Positions 55,704 through 64,000 of a stretch of DNA of 64,000 nucleotides are shown here, piece by piece; positions within the stretch are counted from its first letter, which is position 1, and every line of letters starts with the position of its first letter. Under the pieces are notes generated by a model. That model made no database searches and was not told the DNA's origin. It worked only from the letters and a program-made list of their open reading frames with translations. The DNA is from Nonomuraea sp. SYSU D8015 (GTDB lineage: Bacteria > Actinomycetota > Actinomycetes > Streptosporangiales > Streptosporangiaceae): contig NZ_VJYI01000007.1 of the NCBI RefSeq assembly GCF_008065375.1, forward strand, positions 372,001 through 436,000. Reading direction: 5' to 3'. The translations under genes were made by a program, and so were the position numbers.

Positions 55704-58268
55704 TCAGGCGGACGCGGCGTCCTTCTCGCGGTTGCGCAGCGCGCGGCGGACGCCGTCGGCGCCCTCCAGGATCATCCTGCGCAGCGCCTGCGGCGGCTGC
55801 TCGCTCGTGAGGTAGTCGTCGGCGGCCCGCAGCGTCTCCTGCTCGATGAGCAGCGAGGGGAAGCACCCCACCGCGAACGACGAGGCCTGGTCGAACGTCC
55901 ACTCCTTGTAGATCCGCCCGACCTCGGCGAAGTACTTCTCCCGGAACGGCTCCAGCAGCTCGGGGTGGTGCGGGTCCTGGAAGCCGCCGATCGTGGCGCG
56001 GGCGATGTGGTTGGCCAGCTTGCCGCCCACGATCCGGTCCCACGCCGCGCTCTTGGCCTCGGGAGTCGGGATCGCGGCCCGGCACTGCGCGGCCGACCGC
56101 TCACCCGTCGCCGTAGGGTCGCGCTCCAGCTCCGCGTCGATGTCCGGCTCGGCCATCCGGCCGCCGGCGACCAGCGCGTGGACCAGGCTCCAGCGCAGGT
56201 CGGCGTCCACGCTCAGCCCCTCGGGCACCGCCGTGCCGTCGAGGATGCCCTGCAGCAGGTCGAGATCCTCCGCCGAGGTGGCCACCGGCGCGAACGCCTG
56301 CAGGTAGGCCAGCTGGCGGTCCGACCCCGGCTCGGCCGTGGCGAGCAGCGAACGCAGCTCGCCCGCCAGCAGCGCCAGGCCCTCGGCCCGCCAGGCCGGG
56401 TCCGCGAACTGCTGCGCGGCCATGCGCGCCTGCCGCAGGATCGTCTGCAGGACCGTGATGTCGGTGACCGTGCCCGCGCCCGAGACGACCAGCTTGACGT
56501 AGTCGCGCGTGGACATCTCGCCGTCACGGGTCATGTCCCAGGCCGCCGACCAGCACAGCGCCCGCGGCAGCGACTCGGTGAACGTGACGATGCCGCCGTC
56601 GACCAGCGTCCGCAGCGAGTCCTCGTCGAGGCGGATCTTGGCGTAGGTCAGGTCGTCGTCGTTGAGCAGCACCAGGTCCGGCTGCTCCTCGCCGACGAGC
56701 TGCGCCACGCTCGTCCGGGCGCCCACGACGTCCAGCTCGACCCGCTTGGTCCGCGTCAGCTTCCCGTCCACCAGGGAGTACAGGCCGATCGCGACCCGGT
56801 GCGAGCGCAGCGTCGGGTAGTCGGACGGCGCCTCCTGCAGCACGTCGAAACTCGTGAACCGGCCCCCGGACACCTCGAAGGAGGGCCGCAGCGTGTTGAC
56901 CCAGGAGGTCTCCAGCCACTCCTTCGACCAGGCGGACAGGTCGCGGCCCGAGGTCCGCTCCAGGGCGTCGAGCAGGTCCTTCAGCTCGGTGTTGCCCCAG
57001 GCGTGCTCGTTGAAGTAGTCGCGCACGCCGGCCAGGAAGTTGTCGAGCCCCACGTACGCGACGAGCTGCTTGAGCACCGAGGCGCCCTTCGCGTACGTGA
57101 TGCCGTCGAAGTTGACCTCGACCGCCTGCATGTCCGGGATGTCCGCGGCGATGGGATGCGTGGACGGGAGCTGGTCCTGGCGGTAGGCCCAGGCCTTCTC
57201 CACGTTGGCGAACGTCGTCCACGCGCCCTTGCCCCACCGCGTGGCCTCGGCCTGGGCGAGCACGGCCATGTAGGTGGCGAACGACTCGTTCAGCCACAGG
57301 TCGTCCCACCAGCGCATGGTGACGAGGTCGCCGAACCACATGTGCGCCATCTCGTGCAGGATCGTCTCCGCGCGCCGCTCGACCACCGCGTCGGTGACCC
57401 GGGAGCGGAAGACGTAGTCCTCCAGGAAGGTCACGCACCCGGCGTTCTCCATGGCGCCGGCGTTGAACTCCGGCACGAAGCACTGGTCGTACTTGCCGAA
57501 CGGGTAGCGCAGGCCGAACACCCGGTGGAAGAAGTCGAAGCCCTGCCGGGTGATCTCGAAGAGGTTGTCGGCGTCGAGGTGCTCGGCCAGCGAGGCCCGG
57601 CAGTAGAGGCCGAGCGGGATGCCGTCGTGCTCCGAGGTGACCTTGTGGTACGGCCCGGCGACCAGCGCCGTGATGTACGTCGACATGACCGGCGTGACCG
57701 CGAACTCCCACCGCTTGGCCGCCGGCACGGTGCCGTGCTTGCCGGCCTGTGCCGGCAGGTCCTCCACGTTGACCGCGACCGCGTTGGAGATCACCTCCCA
57801 GTCGGCCGGGGCCAGCACGGTGAGCTGGAAGGTGGCCTTGAGGTCGGGCTGGTCGAAGCACGCGTACATGCGGTGGGCGTCGGCCGTCTCGAACTGGCTG
57901 TGCAGGTAGACCTTCTGGTCCACCGGGTCGACGAACCGGTGGAGGCCCTCGCCGGTGCGCATGTAGGAGCAGTCGGCGTCGACCCGCAGCTCGTTGGTCT
58001 CGGCGAGCGCGGGGATCGGGAAGCGGCCCTTCTCCGCGTCGTAGGCGGCCACGTCGAGGTCCCGGCCGTTCAGCGTGACCTTGCGCACGTGCGCGCCGTG
58101 CAGGTCGATGAAGGTGGACGCGCCCGGGGCGGTGCTGGTGAAGCGGACCGTCGTGACACTCTCGAAGCGCTCCTCCCCTTCGGTCAGGTCGAGTGCGACC
58201 TCGTACGACTCGACCTTCAACAGCCGGGCGCGCTCACGCGCTTCGTCCCGGGTCAGGTTGCCTGCCAA
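55704..58268 (-). CDS. pepN: Aminopeptidase N (M1 metallopeptidase)
   Basis: 854 residues from a TTG start with AAGGAG 7 nt upstream. M1 signatures: GAMENAG exopeptidase motif, zinc site HEMAHMWFGDLVTMRWWDDL then WLNESFA, and an ERAP1-like C-terminal domain. Cytoplasmic. Removes N-terminal residues from peptides. Ordinary housekeeping gene. Confidence 0.97.
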   Translation of the reverse strand: MAGNLTRDEARERARLLKVESYEVALDLTEGEERFESVTTVRFTSTAPGASTFIDLHGAHVRKVTLNGRDLDVAAYDAEKGRFPIPALAETNELRVDADCSYMRTGEGLHRFVDPVDQKVYLHSQFETADAHRMYACFDQPDLKATFQLTVLAPADWEVISNAVAVNVEDLPAQAGKHGTVPAAKRWEFAVTPVMSTYITALVAGPYHKVTSEHDGIPLGLYCRASLAEHLDADNLFEITRQGFDFFHRVFGLRYPFGKYDQCFVPEFNAGAMENAGCVTFLEDYVFRSRVTDAVVERRAETILHEMAHMWFGDLVTMRWWDDLWLNESFATYMAVLAQAEATRWGKGAWTTFANVEKAWAYRQDQLPSTHPIAADIPDMQAVEVNFDGITYAKGASVLKQLVAYVGLDNFLAGVRDYFNEHAWGNTELKDLLDALERTSGRDLSAWSKEWLETSWVNTLRPSFEVSGGRFTSFDVLQEAPSDYPTLRSHRVAIGLYSLVDGKLTRTKRVELDVVGARTSVAQLVGEEQPDLVLLNDDDLTYAKIRLDEDSLRTLVDGGIVTFTESLPRALCWSAAWDMTRDGEMSTRDYVKLVVSGAGTVTDITVLQTILRQARMAAQQFADPAWRAEGLALLAGELRSLLATAEPGSDRQLAYLQAFAPVATSAEDLDLLQGILDGTAVPEGLSVDADLRWSLVHALVAGGRMAEPDIDAELERDPTATGERSAAQCRAAIPTPEAKSAAWDRIVGGKLANHIARATIGGFQDPHHPELLEPFREKYFAEVGRIYKEWTFDQASSFAVGCFPSLLIEQETLRAADDYLTSEQPPQALRRMILEGADGVRRALRNREKDAASA

Positions 58269-58358
58269 GTTGCGCTCCTTTTCACCGCTTCGTCGGGGTT
58301 TGTCGGTATCCTGTCATGACGGGAATAGGACCCGAACCACCTCAGGTTATGGCCACAC

Positions 58359-58979
58359 ATGGCTGAGAAGATTCCCGTGGACCTCTGGTTCGACCCCTCC
58401 TGCCCCTTCGCCTGGGTCACGTCGCGCTGGTTGCTCGAGGTCGAGAAGGTCCGCCCCATCGAACCCCGCTTCCGCCAAATGTCCCTTTACTTCCTCAACG
58501 AGGACAAAGACGTTCCCGACGACTACAAGCAGCGGGCACGCACGAGCCACGGCTCCGTCAGGACGATAGCCGCGGCCGCGGCCAAGCACGGCGAGGAGTA
58601 CATCGGACAGCTCTACACCGAGCTCGGCACCCGCCTGCACAACCAGGGCCTGGGCAAGCACCCCGAGCGCCTGCGCGAGATCAACGAGGCCGCCCTCGAG
58701 TCCGCGGGCCTCGACCGGACCCTCGCCGACGCGATGGAGTCGGAGGAATGGGACGACGCCATCCGCGCCTCCCACGACGAGGGCATCACGCTCGTCGGCC
58801 AGGAGGTCGGCACGCCGATCGTCCGCGTCGGCGCCAACGCCTTCTTCGGCCCCGTGATCACCAAGATCCTCAGGGGGGAGGACGCCGGCCGGATGTGGGA
58901 CGGCGTGCTCGCGGTGACAGAATTCGACGACTTCTTTGAACTGAAGCGCACCCGCACCCGGCGGCCCCAGTTCGACTAA
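58359..58979 (+). CDS. DsbA-like mycothiol-dependent nitroreductase family protein (Rv2466c-like)
   Basis: 206 residues with a thioredoxin/DsbA fold. It matches Mycobacterium tuberculosis Rv2466c along its length (VDLWFDPSCPFAWVTSRWLL, GTRLHNQGLGKHPERL, VGTPIVRVGANAFFGPVITK, FFELKRTRTRRPQFD). Rv2466c has CPWC at the active site; here it is C15-P-F-A18, so the second cysteine is missing. That fits a one-cysteine, mycothiol-linked mechanism. Divergent from pepN. Confidence 0.9.
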   Translation: MAEKIPVDLWFDPSCPFAWVTSRWLLEVEKVRPIEPRFRQMSLYFLNEDKDVPDDYKQRARTSHGSVRTIAAAAAKHGEEYIGQLYTELGTRLHNQGLGKHPERLREINEAALESAGLDRTLADAMESEEWDDAIRASHDEGITLVGQEVGTPIVRVGANAFFGPVITKILRGEDAGRMWDGVLAVTEFDDFFELKRTRTRRPQFD

Positions 58980-59107
58980 CAAATCCAGATATGCCGGTGT
59001 AATCGTCGTACTCTGACGGGGATAAGGCTGGTGGCGGTGTAGAAGGTTTATCCCCCGCTCAGGACGACCCGGCGCATCGCCCCCCGAGGCGCTGTCAGGA
59101 TGGTGCT

Positions 59108-60511
59108 ATGCGTCAGCTGTATATCGGCGGCTCCTGGACCGCATCGACGTCCGACGAGCCCATCGAGGTCGTCAACCCGGCCACGGAAGAGATCATCGAC
59201 CGCGTGCCCGCCGGCTCTCCCGACGATGTGGAATCGGCCGCGACGGCCGCCCGAAGAGCCTTCCCCGCCTGGTCGGAAACCGCCGCGGCGGAGCGGGGCA
59301 AGCTCCTGGCCGACGCCGCCGAGCTGCTGAGACAGCGCGCCGACGAGATCGCCAAGACGATCGCGACCGACATGGGCTCGCCGCTCGGCTTCGCGCTCAA
59401 GGTGCAGACGCTCATGCCCGCCGGCGTCCTGGCGTCCTACGCCCGCCTCGCCGAGAGCCACCCGCGCGAGTCCCGCGTCGGCAACTCGCTGGTCGTCAAG
59501 GAGCCGGTCGGGGTGGTCGCGGCGATCACGCCGTGGAACTACCCGCTGCACCAGATCGTCTGCAAGGTCGCTCCCGCGCTGGCCGCCGGGTGCACGGTCG
59601 TGCTCAAGCCGAGCGAGGTGGCGCCGCTGGCGGCGTACGCGCTGGCGGAGATCTTCGCCGAGGTCGGCCTGCCGCCGGGCGTGTTCAACCTGGTCAGCGG
59701 GCGCGGCCCGGTCGTGGGCGAGGCCATGGCCGCCCACCCCGAGGTCGACATGGTGTCCTTCACCGGCTCCACGGCCGCCGGCCGGCGGGTGGCCTCGCTC
59801 GCCGCCGAGTCGGTCAAGCGGGTGGCGCTCGAGCTCGGAGGCAAGTCCGCCAACGTCATCCTGCCCGACGCCGACCTGCAGACGGCCGTCAAGGTCGGCG
59901 TGGCCAACTGCTTCGTCAACGCCGGGCAGACCTGCTCCGCCTGGACCCGCATGATCGTCCACCGCGACCAGTACGACGACGCCGTGCGCCTGGCGGTCGA
60001 GGCCGCGGCGAAATACACCGTCGGCGACCCGTTCGACGAGTCCACCCGGATCGGCCCGCTGGTCTCCCAGGTCCAGCGCGACCGCGTGATCCGCTACATC
60101 AACCGGGGCCAGGAGGAGGGCGCCCGGCTGGTGGCCGGCGGCACCGACCGGCCCCACGAGCGGGGCTACTACGTCGCGCCCACCGTGTTCGCGGCCGTGG
60201 AGCCCGGGATGACGATCGAGCAGGAGGAGATCTTCGGCCCGGTGCTCTCGCTGATCCCGTACACGACCGAGGACAAAGCCGTCGAGATCGCCAACGACAC
60301 CAGATACGGCCTGTCCGGGGCGGTCTGGTCGGGCACCGAGGAGCGCGCCGTGGCGCTCGCCCGCCGGCTGCGCACGGGCCAGGTCGCCATCAACGGCGGC
60401 AAGTTCAACCCGATGGCCCCCTTCGGCGGCTACAAGCAGTCGGGCGTCGGGCGCGAGCTGGGCGAGCACGGCCTTGAGGAATATCTCGAGGTCAAGGCCA
60501 TGCAGCTCTGA
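59108..60511 (+). CDS. Aldehyde dehydrogenase (NAD(P)-dependent)
   Basis: 467 residues. Signatures: ITPWNYPLHQIVCKVAPALA, FTGSTAAGRRVASLA, ALELGGKSAN with the general-base Glu, and NAGQTCSAWTRM with the catalytic Cys. C-terminal PFGGYKQSGVGRELGEHGLE. Single gene with its own promoter. Substrate not assignable. Confidence 0.95.
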   Translation: MRQLYIGGSWTASTSDEPIEVVNPATEEIIDRVPAGSPDDVESAATAARRAFPAWSETAAAERGKLLADAAELLRQRADEIAKTIATDMGSPLGFALKVQTLMPAGVLASYARLAESHPRESRVGNSLVVKEPVGVVAAITPWNYPLHQIVCKVAPALAAGCTVVLKPSEVAPLAAYALAEIFAEVGLPPGVFNLVSGRGPVVGEAMAAHPEVDMVSFTGSTAAGRRVASLAAESVKRVALELGGKSANVILPDADLQTAVKVGVANCFVNAGQTCSAWTRMIVHRDQYDDAVRLAVEAAAKYTVGDPFDESTRIGPLVSQVQRDRVIRYINRGQEEGARLVAGGTDRPHERGYYVAPTVFAAVEPGMTIEQEEIFGPVLSLIPYTTEDKAVEIANDTRYGLSGAVWSGTEERAVALARRLRTGQVAINGGKFNPMAPFGGYKQSGVGRELGEHGLEEYLEVKAMQL

Positions 60512-60527
60512 CCCCCGAGACGGATGA

Positions 60528-61013
60528 CTACGCTCTCAGCATGATCTTGCGTGCTTCGGTCTTCGGCAGGCGGTCGACGTAGAGCTTGCCGTCGAGGTGC
60601 TCGGTCTCGTGCTGGAAGCAGCGTGCCAGCGACCCGCGGGCCTTGATCCGCACCGGCCGCCGCAACCGGTCGACCCCCTCGACGGTCACCCCGGCCGCCC
60701 GCGCGACCGGCGCGTAGATCGGCAGGCGCGTCTGGCGGTCGGGCACCGACAGGCAGCCCTCCTCGTCGAGGATCTCCTCGGGGTCGTCCACCGTCAGCGT
60801 CGGGTTGATCACGTGGCCCTTGCGGTTGTTGATGTCGTACACGAACAGCCGCCGCGACACACCGATCTGCGGGCCGGCCAGGCCCACGCCGTTGACCGCG
60901 TACATCGCCTGGAACATCTCCTCGATCAGGCGGCGCAGCTCGCGGTCGAAGTCCGTGACCGGCTCGGCCGGCGTGCGCAGCACCGGATCGCCGATGACGC
61001 GGATCTCTCGCAT
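60528..61013 (-). CDS. def: Peptide deformylase
   Basis: 161 residues. Three motifs: GVGLAGPQIG, EEGCLSVP with metal ligand C87, and QHETEHLDG with H135, E136 and H139. The usual third motif is HExDHL; Glu replaces the middle Asp here, a conservative change. Removes the formyl group from new proteins. Convergent with the aldehyde dehydrogenase gene. Confidence 0.95.
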   Translation of the reverse strand: MREIRVIGDPVLRTPAEPVTDFDRELRRLIEEMFQAMYAVNGVGLAGPQIGVSRRLFVYDINNRKGHVINPTLTVDDPEEILDEEGCLSVPDRQTRLPIYAPVARAAGVTVEGVDRLRRPVRIKARGSLARCFQHETEHLDGKLYVDRLPKTEARKIMLRA

Positions 61014-61104
61014 GGATCCCTGCTTTCGTAAGGACTGGACAACGGGTGAGGTCCTTACTCTAGCCAGCGAGCCCGGTCGCCGGGGGCTGTGGAAGACTGG
61101 GCGG

Positions 61105-61575
61105 GTGCGTGTCTACATCGGTGCCGACCATGCCGGCTATGAGCTCAAGAACCACCTCGTGTCCTGGCTGAAGGACCACGGGCACGAGGTGACCGACTGC
61201 GGTCCCTTCGTCTACGACGCCGAGGACGACTATCCGGCGTTCGTCCTGCGCGCCGCCGAGGGCGTCGCCGGCGACCCCGCCAGCCTCGGGGTCGTGATCG
61301 GCGGCTCGGGCAACGGCGAGCAGATCGCCGCCAACAAGGTGCGCGGCATCCGCGCGGCCCTGGCCTGGAGCGAGGAGACCGCCAGCCTGGCCCGCGAGCA
61401 CAACAACGCCAACGTGATCAGCGTCGGGGCGCGCATGCACTCCATCGAGGACGCCACCAGGTTCGTCGAGGTCTTCCTGACCACGTCGTTCTCCGGCAGC
61501 GAGCGGCACAGCAGGCGGATCGCTCAGCTGGACGCCTACGAGACCATCGGCCAGCTGCCCTCCCTGCCCGGCTAA
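61105..61575 (+). CDS. rpiB: Ribose-5-phosphate isomerase B
   Basis: 156 residues from a GTG start. Pentose phosphate pathway enzyme of the RpiB/LacAB fold: RVYIGADHAGYELKNHLVSW, GVVIGGSGNGEQIAANKVRG (active-site loop; Ser replaces the Cys of some homologues) and EHNNANVISVGARM. Ends 4 bp into the convergent small gene. Confidence 0.95.
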   Translation: MRVYIGADHAGYELKNHLVSWLKDHGHEVTDCGPFVYDAEDDYPAFVLRAAEGVAGDPASLGVVIGGSGNGEQIAANKVRGIRAALAWSEETASLAREHNNANVISVGARMHSIEDATRFVEVFLTTSFSGSERHSRRIAQLDAYETIGQLPSLPG

Positions 61576-61718
61576 CCCTTGCGCCTGGAGTCGCGTCTGG
61601 GCATCTCGTCGCGCAGAGGCCGCCGGTCGGCGGCCTCCTGCTGCTCCTTCGACGGCCTCGACACGTCGCGGGCACGCATGGCGATGGTCGCGGTGATCTG
61701 CAGGCTTTGCAGGGCCAT
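61572..61718 (-). CDS. Small basic protein downstream of Eis-like gene
   Basis: 48 residues from the ATG at 61718, 14 bp after the acetyltransferase stop. Sequence begins MALQSLQITATIAMRARDVS and continues as a charged region rich in Arg, Glu and Asp. Not recognised. It looks translated with the upstream gene. Confidence 0.55.
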   Translation of the reverse strand: MALQSLQITATIAMRARDVSRPSKEQQEAADRRPLRDEMPRRDSRRKG

Positions 61719-61732
61719 GATTCGACGGTACT

Positions 61733-62959
61733 TCAGAAGACCTTGCCTGCCCACGGTTTGGGGCTCCAGGACATGGCGGTGGCGAGTGCGCGCACCGCGC
61801 CGGGCACGTGCTCGCGCAGCATCCCCGCGCCGAGCAACTGGACGAGCTGCCCGTCACCCATGTACGCCGACCCGAGCGCGCTCACCGGAACCGTGATGTC
61901 CGGCTCGTCCTCGGCCGGCTTGCACTCGGCGCCCGTCGTGTCCGCGGTGAGCCGCCAGCGGCCCGCGTTCCACGGGCACACGTCGTCCTCCACCTCGATC
62001 ACCACGTCCACCGGCGCGGAGTAGGCGCGGGCGGCCAGCGCCCTGTCCACCTCGACCAGGCGTACCCACAGCTCGTCCATGTAGCCGGCGCGCAGCTGCC
62101 GCGGGTCGGCCAGCAACGCGATCAGCGGCTCGTCCGTCGGCCGGTAGGCCCGCACCTTGGTGACCAGGTCGCGGTTGAGCACGCTGCGCCAGAGCAGGGC
62201 GCAGGCCGCCGGGTCGGCCGACTCCAGCTCGATGAGGTGCAGCTCCCCGTTGGCCACGTCGTTCTCGTCCCAGGAGCTCTTGATCCGGTACAACGCGTAC
62301 CCTCGCACGCCCCGGTCGTCCTCGGCCAGCATGCAGCGCAGCGAGCTCAGCCCGTGCCGGTCGGACTCCTCGTCCGCCAGAGTGTCGTCCCAGAACTCCT
62401 TGGTGCGCTCGTAGCGGCCCGGGCGCGCGGTCACCACCGACGCGAACAGCCGCTCGATGCCGGCCCGCACGTCGGCGGGGTTCGCCACCCTGAGCCTGAG
62501 CGACGGGTCGGCCGGTGCGTCCTTGACGAAGGCGGAGCCGTGCTTGTCGATGCGGAACGACAGCGAGCTCGAGGCCCTGCCGTACCCGAATCTGCCGTAG
62601 ATCACCGACTCGGAGGCGTACAGCGCGGCCACCGGCTCACCGCGTTCGCGGATGTCGGCGAGCTGTCTGCGCATCATCTGCGACAGCACGCCGCGGCGGC
62701 GGTGCGAGGGGAGCACGCCCACGGCGGTCACCCCGCCGACGGGCAGTTGCCCGCCGGGAACGGTCATCCTGAAGCTGAAGACGGAGGTGACCCCCACCAT
62801 GAGGTCGCCGTCGAAGACGGCCAGCGTGCGATCGAACTCTGTCATGGCCTTGTACCGCTCCGACTGGGACGGAGGGGTCGTCCAGCCGAACGCTTCCTGG
62901 AGGACTCCGGAGAACAGCGGCCACTCGGACGCGTCAATCGGGCGGATCGGATACGTCAT
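61733..62959 (-). CDS. Eis-like GNAT acetyltransferase
   Basis: 408 residues with the three-part Eis layout: N-terminal GNAT (VGGVTAVGVLPSHRRRGVLS, then QMMRRQL), a second GNAT-like domain and a C-terminal SCP2-like domain ending at a carboxyl-terminal Phe (WAGKVF), as in Eis proteins. Members acetylate aminoglycosides or other amines; the substrate here is unknown. Confidence 0.92.
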   Translation of the reverse strand: MTYPIRPIDASEWPLFSGVLQEAFGWTTPPSQSERYKAMTEFDRTLAVFDGDLMVGVTSVFSFRMTVPGGQLPVGGVTAVGVLPSHRRRGVLSQMMRRQLADIRERGEPVAALYASESVIYGRFGYGRASSSLSFRIDKHGSAFVKDAPADPSLRLRVANPADVRAGIERLFASVVTARPGRYERTKEFWDDTLADEESDRHGLSSLRCMLAEDDRGVRGYALYRIKSSWDENDVANGELHLIELESADPAACALLWRSVLNRDLVTKVRAYRPTDEPLIALLADPRQLRAGYMDELWVRLVEVDRALAARAYSAPVDVVIEVEDDVCPWNAGRWRLTADTTGAECKPAEDEPDITVPVSALGSAYMGDGQLVQLLGAGMLREHVPGAVRALATAMSWSPKPWAGKVF

Positions 62960-63077
62960 CAGTCCACGGTAGGAGCGGGCAAAGGGGGAGGGCCACTCAA
63001 TATCCGTGCTTAATGATCAAGGCGTTGGTCAAGTGGGCTGCCCAAACACGGGTCAGACCGATACAGTCAGGCGCATC

Positions 63078-64000
63078 ATGAGTTCCCGTCCGGCGCCGCT
63101 GATCCCGCCACGGGTCCGCGCGGTCCTGGTGCGGGTGCCATTCCTTGTGTCTATTGTCCGTTTTGTCCGCAGAGGCCCGCTGGCCCGCGACCGCAACCTG
63201 CTCATCACCCTCGGCACGCTCGCGCTCGTCATCGGCGCGCTCGCCGCGAAGGTCTCCACCGAGTGGTTCTCCCCGTCGCTGCTCATCCTGGTCACCCTCA
63301 TCGGCGGTCTCCAGCTGCGGCTGCGCAGTCTGGTCAAGCTGCTGGTGGCGGTGGGCGCCGCGCTCGGCTACATCGCGATCTCGCTCGGCGTGGGCCGGAT
63401 CGGGCTGGGGCTGACCGTGACGATCGGGTTCACCATCGTGCTCGCCGTGCTCATGTCCCGCACCAGGGGCAAGCTCGGCGTCCAGGGGCTGCGCGGCGAC
63501 GCGATGCTGCTGGAGCTGCGCGACCGGCTCAAGAGCCAGGGCGAGCTGCCCCCGCTGCCGAAGGACTGGGGCGGCAAGGTCGTGCTCAAGCAGGCCGGCG
63601 GGTCGTCGTTCGGCGGCGACTTCCTGGTCTCCATGCGCGACGGCGACACCGTCGACATCGCCCTGGTCGACGTGTCCGGGAAGGGCGTCGACGCGGGCAC
63701 CAGGGCGCTGCTGCTGTCGGGCACGTTCGGCGGGCTCCTCGGCGCGGTCGACGACTTCCTGCCCGCCTGCAACGCCTACCTCCACCGGCAGCGGGGCGAC
63801 GAGGGGTTCGTGACCGCCGTGCACGTACGCCTCGACCTGGCCACCGGCGACTACACGATCACCTCGGCAGGGCATCCGCCGGTGGTGAAGTTCGACGCGG
63901 GCACCGGGAGCTGGCAGGTGGCCTCCGCCAAGGGCGTGGTGCTCGGCGTGGTGCCCGACCTGCACTGCGAGCCCGACAGCGGCACCCTGCGCAAGGGCGA
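63078..64000 (+). CDS. SpoIIE-type PP2C phosphatase, 3' end outside window
   Basis: Open from the ATG at 63078 to the window edge (307 codons visible). N-terminal membrane part with hydrophobic segments (NLLITLGTLALVIGALAAKV, LLILVTLIGGLQL, LLVAVGAALGYIAISLGVG, TVTIGFTIVLAVLMSR). The PP2C/SpoIIE domain follows: SSFGGDFLVSMRDGDTVDIA, LVDVSGKGVDAGTRA and ITSAGHPPVVKFD. Such proteins dephosphorylate anti-sigma antagonists. The missing end prevents a statement about its C-terminus. Confidence 0.9.
   Translation, partial: MSSRPAPLIPPRVRAVLVRVPFLVSIVRFVRRGPLARDRNLLITLGTLALVIGALAAKVSTEWFSPSLLILVTLIGGLQLRLRSLVKLLVAVGAALGYIAISLGVGRIGLGLTVTIGFTIVLAVLMSRTRGKLGVQGLRGDAMLLELRDRLKSQGELPPLPKDWGGKVVLKQAGGSSFGGDFLVSMRDGDTVDIALVDVSGKGVDAGTRALLLSGTFGGLLGAVDDFLPACNAYLHRQRGDEGFVTAVHVRLDLATGDYTITSAGHPPVVKFDAGTGSWQVASAKGVVLGVVPDLHCEPDSGTLRKG

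Overview
The window is about 64 kb of very GC-rich actinobacterial chromosome. The codon use, F420- and mycothiol-type enzymes, a GlbO globin, an FmdB-like protein, a PASTA-less Ser/Thr kinase with a Pro/Thr tail and many GTG/TTG starts fit the Streptosporangiaceae (Nonomuraea-like). That placement is an inference from gene style, not a search result. No rRNA, tRNA, insertion sequence, prophage or CRISPR array was seen.

Layout. 1-6.8 kb: the 3' part of a response regulator overlapped by its histidine kinase, a hotdog thioesterase, a decayed MFS transporter, and a leftward run of MscS channel, truncated haemoglobin and GH13 alpha-glucosidase. 6.8-7.3 kb is gene-free and rich in hairpins. 7.3-14 kb: a small unknown gene, a large XRE regulator overlapping a GNAT gene, an EamA transporter with an odd cysteine-rich tail, and a 24-codon peptide gene translationally coupled to a TPR protein with a degenerate ATPase-like N-terminus. 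14-20 kb: small accessory genes with local regulators (MDR-NmrA fusion with TetR and a paired operator; ArsR with an F420-type oxidoreductase) mixed with gene remnants. 20-35 kb: mostly housekeeping genes (Pit phosphate transporter with DUF47, PurU, prolyl oligopeptidase, HNH nuclease, IlvD), ending in a membrane-anchored LivJ-like receptor and a degenerate 29-32 bp tandem repeat. 35-41 kb: TesB-like thioesterase with TetR, NERD protein, two small envelope genes, an unknown gene and a Ser/Thr kinase.

41.3-55.6 kb is the highlight: a leftward eight-gene operon encoding a ROK regulator, two ABC permeases, a sugar-binding lipoprotein, an intracellular GH15, an intracellular GH31 and two secreted GH31 enzymes with carbohydrate-binding modules. 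Set against published work on Kribbella flavida, this looks like a complete system to make a cyclic alternating alpha-1,6/alpha-1,3 glucotetraose from starch outside the cell, import it and degrade it to glucose, here in one transcription unit. 55.7-64 kb is core: aminopeptidase N, an Rv2466c-like thiol oxidoreductase, aldehyde dehydrogenase, peptide deformylase, RpiB, an Eis-like acetyltransferase with a coupled 48-aa gene, and the 5' part of a SpoIIE-type phosphatase that runs off the end.
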